From NCBI RefSeq assembly GCF_004006665.1, contig NZ_QOCL01000004.1, positions 158,965 to 222,964 on the forward strand: DNA of 64,000 nucleotides. Direction: 5' to 3'. Origin of the DNA: Halobacteriovorax sp. HLS. Lineage in GTDB: Bacteria > Bdellovibrionota > Bacteriovoracia > Bacteriovoracales > Bacteriovoracaceae. A model generated the notes under the pieces. It was not told the DNA's origin, made no database searches, and saw nothing but the letters and a program-made list of their open reading frames with translations. Both the position numbers and the translations under genes were made by a program. Positions 60,019 to 64,000 of the stretch are shown piece after piece (the stretch's first letter is position 1; every line of letters begins with the position of its first letter).

Positions 60019-60879
60019 TTAAGAGGCGATCTCTCTTTGTTTCTTGGTTTCTATAGCACATCTTAAATAGTAGATAAGTTCTTTCTTAGTAACAGGCTTT
60101 TTTACAAAAAATACTTCATCCCAAACTTCACTGCTAGGAATAAGATCTGGCTCAAGCGCACTAAGAAAAATAACTGGTGTTTTTTGATTTAATGAATAGT
60201 TTTCTCTAAGCTCTTTTACAAAAGTCTGACCATTCATTATAGGCATTTGATAGTCACATATGATCGTATCGTAATCTACTCTCATACAGCTTTTTGAGGC
60301 CTCATTTCCGTCTCTTGTTATTTTTATGATTGCTGGAAAGTAAACCTTTATATAGCTAGAAATAAGCTCCGTTAAGTCAGAATCATCATCAACTAAGAGA
60401 ATTTTAATTGCATCCTCATCTACACGTTCGGTTTTTACAATTTCTAGTTTTTTAGGAGGTTCTTGCTCGGGAGAAGTTTCCTGTGTCTCTTCTACATAAG
60501 GAACGAAATTTTTAAACTTCTGACTTAGCTCGTTGAAGTCATGAGTGTAGTCTAAATCTTTCTGTGTTTCTTCTATCACTTGGGTTATTTCATCACAGAA
60601 GTTAAAACAAAGATCAAAGATATTCTGGCAGAACTCAATTTTATTCTCTTTTACTTTTAACATTAGATCTTCAAATTCATGTGAGATGGTTGACATGGAT
60701 TCAAACTCACATGCTTTTGAATTACCCTTTACACTATGTACAATTCTGAAGATGGCATCTACATTTTCGTCCGTTATTTCTGCTGGGGAGTTGACCTTTA
60801 GTATATCAAAAAAGTCAGCGAATAAGTCTTCTAGCTCATTAAGTGTCGATAATTTAAATTCTATTTCAAAATCTTCCAT
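60019..60879 (-). CDS. Hpt-REC two-domain phosphorelay protein
   Basis: 286 residues. N-terminal histidine phosphotransfer domain (about 1-110) with the phosphoacceptor His in FRIVHSVKGNSKACEF. A Glu/Pro linker (about 120-145) leads to a receiver domain (about 150-280) with ILLVDDDSD, TIICDYQMPIMNG (phospho-Asp), IFLSA and VFFVKKP (conserved Lys). No output domain, so it passes phosphate inside a relay, perhaps linked to a chemotaxis-like or hybrid kinase elsewhere. It is convergent with xdhC. Confidence 0.85.
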   Translation of the reverse strand: MEDFEIEFKLSTLNELEDLFADFFDILKVNSPAEITDENVDAIFRIVHSVKGNSKACEFESMSTISHEFEDLMLKVKENKIEFCQNIFDLCFNFCDEITQVIEETQKDLDYTHDFNELSQKFKNFVPYVEETQETSPEQEPPKKLEIVKTERVDEDAIKILLVDDDSDLTELISSYIKVYFPAIIKITRDGNEASKSCMRVDYDTIICDYQMPIMNGQTFVKELRENYSLNQKTPVIFLSALEPDLIPSSEVWDEVFFVKKPVTKKELIYYLRCAIETKKQREIAS

Positions 60880-60919
60880 TCTTCATTTTCGTCCTATCAT
60901 TAAAAAAGTTAAGTATTTA

Positions 60920-60949
60920 TTGAAATATTAAGTTTCTCTAAAGTAGTAT
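60920..60949 (+). promoter_or_regulatory. Promoter for a probable leaderless patatin mRNA
   Basis: TTGAAA (60920-60925), 18 bp, TAGTAT (60944-60949), then 5 nt to the ATG at 60955. No Shine-Dalgarno. The transcript would begin at or one base from the start codon. Confidence 0.5.
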
Positions 60950-60954
60950 TAGAT

Positions 60955-63102
60955 ATGAAAAAATTACTCTCTACTTTTGCCATACTGCTTTGCTTTTTAA
61001 CTTTAATTTCTTCAAGTTATGCGAACTTTTCTCTCACTGCGAGTGGAGGGGTCTCTCTTGGTGTGTATGAAGCAGGTTTTCTGTACTATTCAATGAAAAG
61101 TAACGTAACTCAAGTTCAAGATCGAGAAATGATTATTACCGGAGCTTCGGCAGGAGCGATTAATTCATTTGTAACAATTTTAGAAAAATGCTCCGAGGTT
61201 CATGATGATCCCCAACAGTCTCTTTTTTGGAAAACATGGATCCCTCTGAATTTTGACAACTTCTTTTTAAAAGAGAATCAAAAGGCCAGAAGTCTATTAC
61301 AGAGAGAGTCTTTAGAGAATCTTTTTTCAATGCTTGAAAGAAGATGGAACTCTGGTCTAGTTAAAGGTTGTACATCTACTCTTGGAGTTACAATTACGAG
61401 AAAAAATCCCTTGGTCTTTCATAAAGGAACAGCATTAAACTATTCTAGAGTTGCAGAAAATGTTGTTATCAAAATTACGGGAAGGGGATTTGGCAAGGCT
61501 CCAGCAGTAGAAAATTTCTATCTACATAATAATGGAATTCAATTATCGCTTCCTTTTAATAGTTCAAAATTTTCTAATTATAATCTATTGAAAGATTTGC
61601 TATTAGCCTCTTCTAGTTTCCCTTTGGCATTTGAGCCTAAAAAACTTCCCCACTGTGTAATTCTTCCTGGTGCATTTGAAGATTGTGATGAGACTAATTC
61701 TCGTGAAGATCTATTTGTCGATGGGGGAGTGTACAATAATGCGCCATTAGATCTCGCTTATAAAATAGCAAAGGAGAGAGGGCTTGAGAAAAAAATTAGT
61801 TTTGTATATCTAGATCCATCACTTAAGGATTACCCTGTCGTTGTTGAGGATGAATTTGAAAGTGCAGAGCCTAGCTTATTTAAAGATTTTATTTCATTCT
61901 TTAGAGACTTTGTAAGCTCTTCTCGTAGTGGACAAATTTCTAATTTTCTAAGTACTCATCCAGAGATTGGAGAAAGGTTAATTCCTTTAAAGGGATCTTT
62001 GCCACTAGCTTCAGAACCACTTTACGGATTTAGTGGCTTCTTTGAGGAAGACTTTAGAATTTTTGATTTTTATCTGGGAATTGTTGATGCAAAGATAGCT
62101 TTAAAAGAAAAGTTTAAACCGCTAAGTAGGGCCCAGTTCAATAAACTTTCTTATGATTGGAAGTGGATTTTTTGTATGGAGGCTGCTTACAATAAGAATA
62201 TTGAAAATGCTAAGTACTGCTCTGAAGATACAAGTGATGTTGGTCAAAATTTAAAAGTACTATTTATTGTTAGTATTGAGAGACTTTTTTCTAATTGTTC
62301 TGAACTTTCTTCTTATAGCGGAACTCATCATTTTTGTAAAATTGCAGCAAATGGTAAAGGTCCAGAGGCCGCCTTTGGTAAATGGGACAAGGATTGGAAA
62401 AGAGAGCAGTCTGAGACACACCTTCAATATATTCTGAGAAGACTAAATCATTATGGGTTTCATTTTCGTGATCTTGGTCTTAAGAAAGATAATGGAGAAG
62501 TCGCAATTGTAAAAATTAAAGATAAGATAAATAAAGCTATAAAAATAGCAGCGAAAAGCCAGCCTTCGGATCACGAATTCCTTATTTCACAATTTTCGTC
62601 GCCCTTGTTGAACTTTATGATTTATACGCCGACACCTATTGAGAATTACATTATGATTGGATCGAACTCCTTTGATATTGGTCGCTCTCTTGTTTTTTCA
62701 ACAAATAGTAGACTAGCTTCTTTTGTTAGATACGGTTATGGGATTATGGGGTTTGGATTAGATTCAATATATAGAAGTGAGACTTCTAATGTTGGTTTTA
62801 TGCCTTACATGGGAATCTATTGGGAACCTACAGGATTCTCTACTCCTATGTGGCAATACAGGATGGGTTTTCGAGCTGGATATCAATTTTCAACGGCCTA
62901 TGACTTTCAGCCAGGTAAGTGTTCTGTTGAAAGTAGCGCTTCGAGGCACTTTCCAAGCTGTTCGGCTCCAATAGCTACAGCTGTGATTAGCTCCTCTTTT
63001 CTGGAGTCTATAAAAGTTGAGTTCACTTATAGCTTACCGTTCTTAAATAACTACGATAATAAGCCGGACTTTTTCGCCTTACTCTTTGGTTGGCAATTCT
63101 AA
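60955..63102 (+). CDS. Secreted patatin-like phospholipase with beta-rich C-terminus
   Basis: 715 residues with a signal peptide (SSSYA-NF). Patatin domain (about 25-300): oxyanion hole ASGGVSLGVYEAG, nucleophile elbow IITGASAGAINS (Ser-Asp dyad), and VDGGVYNNAPLD with the Asp. The middle is helical; the C-terminal about 170 residues alternate in outer-membrane-barrel fashion (LASFVRYGYGIMGFGLD, YRMGFRAGYQFS, VEFTYSLPFL) and end in Trp-Gln-Phe, like outer membrane proteins. Probably an exported, surface-anchored lipase acting on prey or own membranes. The stop codon lies inside a perfect 9-bp hairpin. Confidence 0.82.
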   Translation: MKKLLSTFAILLCFLTLISSSYANFSLTASGGVSLGVYEAGFLYYSMKSNVTQVQDREMIITGASAGAINSFVTILEKCSEVHDDPQQSLFWKTWIPLNFDNFFLKENQKARSLLQRESLENLFSMLERRWNSGLVKGCTSTLGVTITRKNPLVFHKGTALNYSRVAENVVIKITGRGFGKAPAVENFYLHNNGIQLSLPFNSSKFSNYNLLKDLLLASSSFPLAFEPKKLPHCVILPGAFEDCDETNSREDLFVDGGVYNNAPLDLAYKIAKERGLEKKISFVYLDPSLKDYPVVVEDEFESAEPSLFKDFISFFRDFVSSSRSGQISNFLSTHPEIGERLIPLKGSLPLASEPLYGFSGFFEEDFRIFDFYLGIVDAKIALKEKFKPLSRAQFNKLSYDWKWIFCMEAAYNKNIENAKYCSEDTSDVGQNLKVLFIVSIERLFSNCSELSSYSGTHHFCKIAANGKGPEAAFGKWDKDWKREQSETHLQYILRRLNHYGFHFRDLGLKKDNGEVAIVKIKDKINKAIKIAAKSQPSDHEFLISQFSSPLLNFMIYTPTPIENYIMIGSNSFDIGRSLVFSTNSRLASFVRYGYGIMGFGLDSIYRSETSNVGFMPYMGIYWEPTGFSTPMWQYRMGFRAGYQFSTAYDFQPGKCSVESSASRHFPSCSAPIATAVISSSFLESIKVEFTYSLPFLNNYDNKPDFFALLFGWQF

Positions 63103-63112
63103 TAATTGCCAA
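63090..63112 (+). terminator. Hairpin across the patatin stop codon, no U-tract
   Basis: TTGGCAATT (63090-63098), CTAAT, AATTGCCAA (63104-63112). The stop TAA is at 63100-63102 in the loop. A-rich sequence follows, so it is not a classic terminator. Confidence 0.4.
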
Positions 63113-63282
63113 CTAAATAAGGGAATTTGTTGATTTTAGCTACTTAACGTGGCTCTAAATAGATATTATTATTTTACTTTTAATCTATTATTATCAACAA
63201 CTTAGCTTTTAGTTGATCTCAATTGTCAAGAAATCACCATCTTTCACGTATAATTTCTTAATAACTTAAAGAAAGGTTTCTT

Positions 63283-64000
63283 ATGAAAACGTCTGTATTT
63301 ACAATTTTAGTTTCTCTCCTAATGAGCTCACCAAATGTGTTGGGAGAAACATCCAGAAAGCGGCATGAATCTAAAGAGAAAGTTTCTCTCTCGGTAAGCC
63401 TTAATAAGCCTGACTCTTCTTTAAGTATTCAGGGGCTTGTCCAATTGCCAAGATATGTAAGAGTTAAGAACTCTAGAGGTACTTTTGGGAAGTATGAAGC
63501 AACAGTTACATTTGATAACTCTATAGACTGTCAATATATAGTTAAAAAGCCTTTCCTGGCCCAGTATTTTAAAGGTGATTACAAATTATATTTTAATGGG
63601 TGTTCTGATAGAGAAAGTGTTTCGAAAGCAAGAAATGTTGAAAGTGAGTTGTCTCTTTCATTAAGTGGAAAAACATTTTTTGGTAGAGGTAATATAGTAG
63701 TAAGTGCAAACTTTCTTGTTGAAGATGCTGTTTCAGAAACTGAGGGAGTTACTTTTGATGGACTTGCAGCCGTTGAAGGTCAGGTTCTTCAGTATAATGG
63801 TGAAGTTTGGGTTGCAGCCGATATAGCTGAAGGAACAAAAGGTGAACAAGGTATTCAAGGTGAGACAGGTCCGCAAGGTATCGCTGGTGTTGCTGGGGCC
63901 AAGGGTGAAAAAGGTGATACAGGTCCGCAAGGTCCACAAGGTATAGCTGGTGTTGCTGGGGCCAAGGGTGAAAAAGGTGATACAGGTCCGCAAGGTCCAC
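63283..64000 (+). CDS. Secreted protein with collagen-like repeats, 3' end missing
   Basis: Open to the window end (239 codons seen). Signal peptide LVSLLMSSPNVLG, then a unique N-terminal domain of about 160 residues with two Cys (DCQYI, GCSDR) and beta character, then collagen-like Gly-X-Y triplets from 63832 (GTKGEQGIQGETGPQGIAG and on). The triplets are GEK/GDT/GPQ rich, as in bacterial and phage collagen-like stalks. GAAAGG precedes the ATG. The gap before it (63103-63282) has nested inverted repeats TTGTTGAT 63127-63134 / ATCAACAA 63193-63200 and AATAGAT 63158-63164 / ATCTATT 63183-63189. Confidence 0.8.
   Translation, partial: MKTSVFTILVSLLMSSPNVLGETSRKRHESKEKVSLSVSLNKPDSSLSIQGLVQLPRYVRVKNSRGTFGKYEATVTFDNSIDCQYIVKKPFLAQYFKGDYKLYFNGCSDRESVSKARNVESELSLSLSGKTFFGRGNIVVSANFLVEDAVSETEGVTFDGLAAVEGQVLQYNGEVWVAADIAEGTKGEQGIQGETGPQGIAGVAGAKGEKGDTGPQGPQGIAGVAGAKGEKGDTGPQGP
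63832..64000 (+). repeat. Collagen-like Gly-X-Y repeat, 63-bp higher-order unit
   Basis: From 63832 every third codon is Gly. A 21-codon unit beginning GIAGVAGAKGEKGDT repeats at 63 bp and is nearly exact between copies at about 63877 and 63940; more copies likely lie beyond the window. Confidence 0.85.

Noticed and set aside
63814..63821. GCCGATAT as a sigma28 -10
   Set aside because: Inside the coding region of the collagen-like gene, last base differs and no -35 at N15.

Overview
The window is AT-rich, with short intergenic gaps, AGA/AAA-rich codon use and many proteins that carry signal peptides but match no familiar family. Gene content points to a low-GC, Gram-negative Bdellovibrio-like predator of the Bacteriovorax/Halobacteriovorax type. 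The pointers are a PpiD-type periplasmic folding catalyst, a lysine/alanine-repeat histone-like protein, an HD-GYP protein, VKOR-DsbA and J-domain/HTH fusions, and many secreted hydrolases and giant exported proteins. The lineage is inferred from gene content, not from a marker gene. I see no rRNA, tRNA, insertion sequence, prophage or CRISPR array.

Layout. 1-6.3 kb: a ferredoxin start and PpiD-like gene, divergent from an elongasome operon mreC-mreD-mrdA-rodA without mreB. 6.3-14.4 kb: a lipoprotein with a ParB-like motif, a secreted EEP-family hydrolase, a small secreted protein, a MarR regulator with a clear promoter/operator, and a minus-strand run (histone-like protein, glutaredoxin-like, HD hydrolase, DUF350-like membrane protein, Cys-less rhodanese). 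14.4-20 kb: a very long TadG-like protein, a structured RNA candidate, ssb, and an HD-GYP gene behind a sigma28-type promoter. 20-23.4 kb: glycolytic operon gap-pgk-tpiA-secG. 23.5-32.3 kb: hydrolase, periplasmic binding protein, GH14 beta-amylase, and a housekeeping run MinD-like / degenerate J-domain-HTH / rluD / yfiH / VKOR-DsbA / tatD. 32.4-40.6 kb: lipid kinase, LON-domain protein, manA, lipoprotein, small secreted proteins, AlkC-like repair gene coupled to a GIY-YIG gene, fadD, and two candidate small RNAs. 40.8-54.7 kb: an island of exported proteins (16-residue repeat protein, FecR-like protein, 1571-, 315- and 1315-residue proteins of unknown function, and a secreted nuclease-like protein coupled to a small Cys-rich protein). 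54.7-64 kb: a pseudouridine synthase, xanthine dehydrogenase xdhABC, Hpt-REC protein, a patatin phospholipase with a beta-rich C-terminus, and a collagen-like protein running off the edge.

The most notable signal is regulatory. Three genes for exported proteins (starts at 8625, 36044 minus and 42609) carry textbook -24/-12 sigma54 promoters (TGGC-N7-TTGC). Two of these have a related 17-bp palindrome (TGTCTAAAATTTAGACA and a 14/17 copy) centred about 85-95 bp upstream of the predicted start site, where an enhancer-binding activator would sit. This suggests a sigma54 regulon for secreted, perhaps predation-phase, proteins. A sigma28 promoter (TAAG-N15-GCCGATAA) precedes the HD-GYP gene and so ties c-di-GMP turnover to motility control. 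Several other genes have a -10 element ending 6-7 nt before the start codon and no Shine-Dalgarno, which suggests leaderless mRNAs.

Nucleases, beta-amylase, phospholipase, xanthine dehydrogenase and fatty-acyl-CoA ligase together fit an organism that degrades and recycles another cell's macromolecules. That reading is inference.
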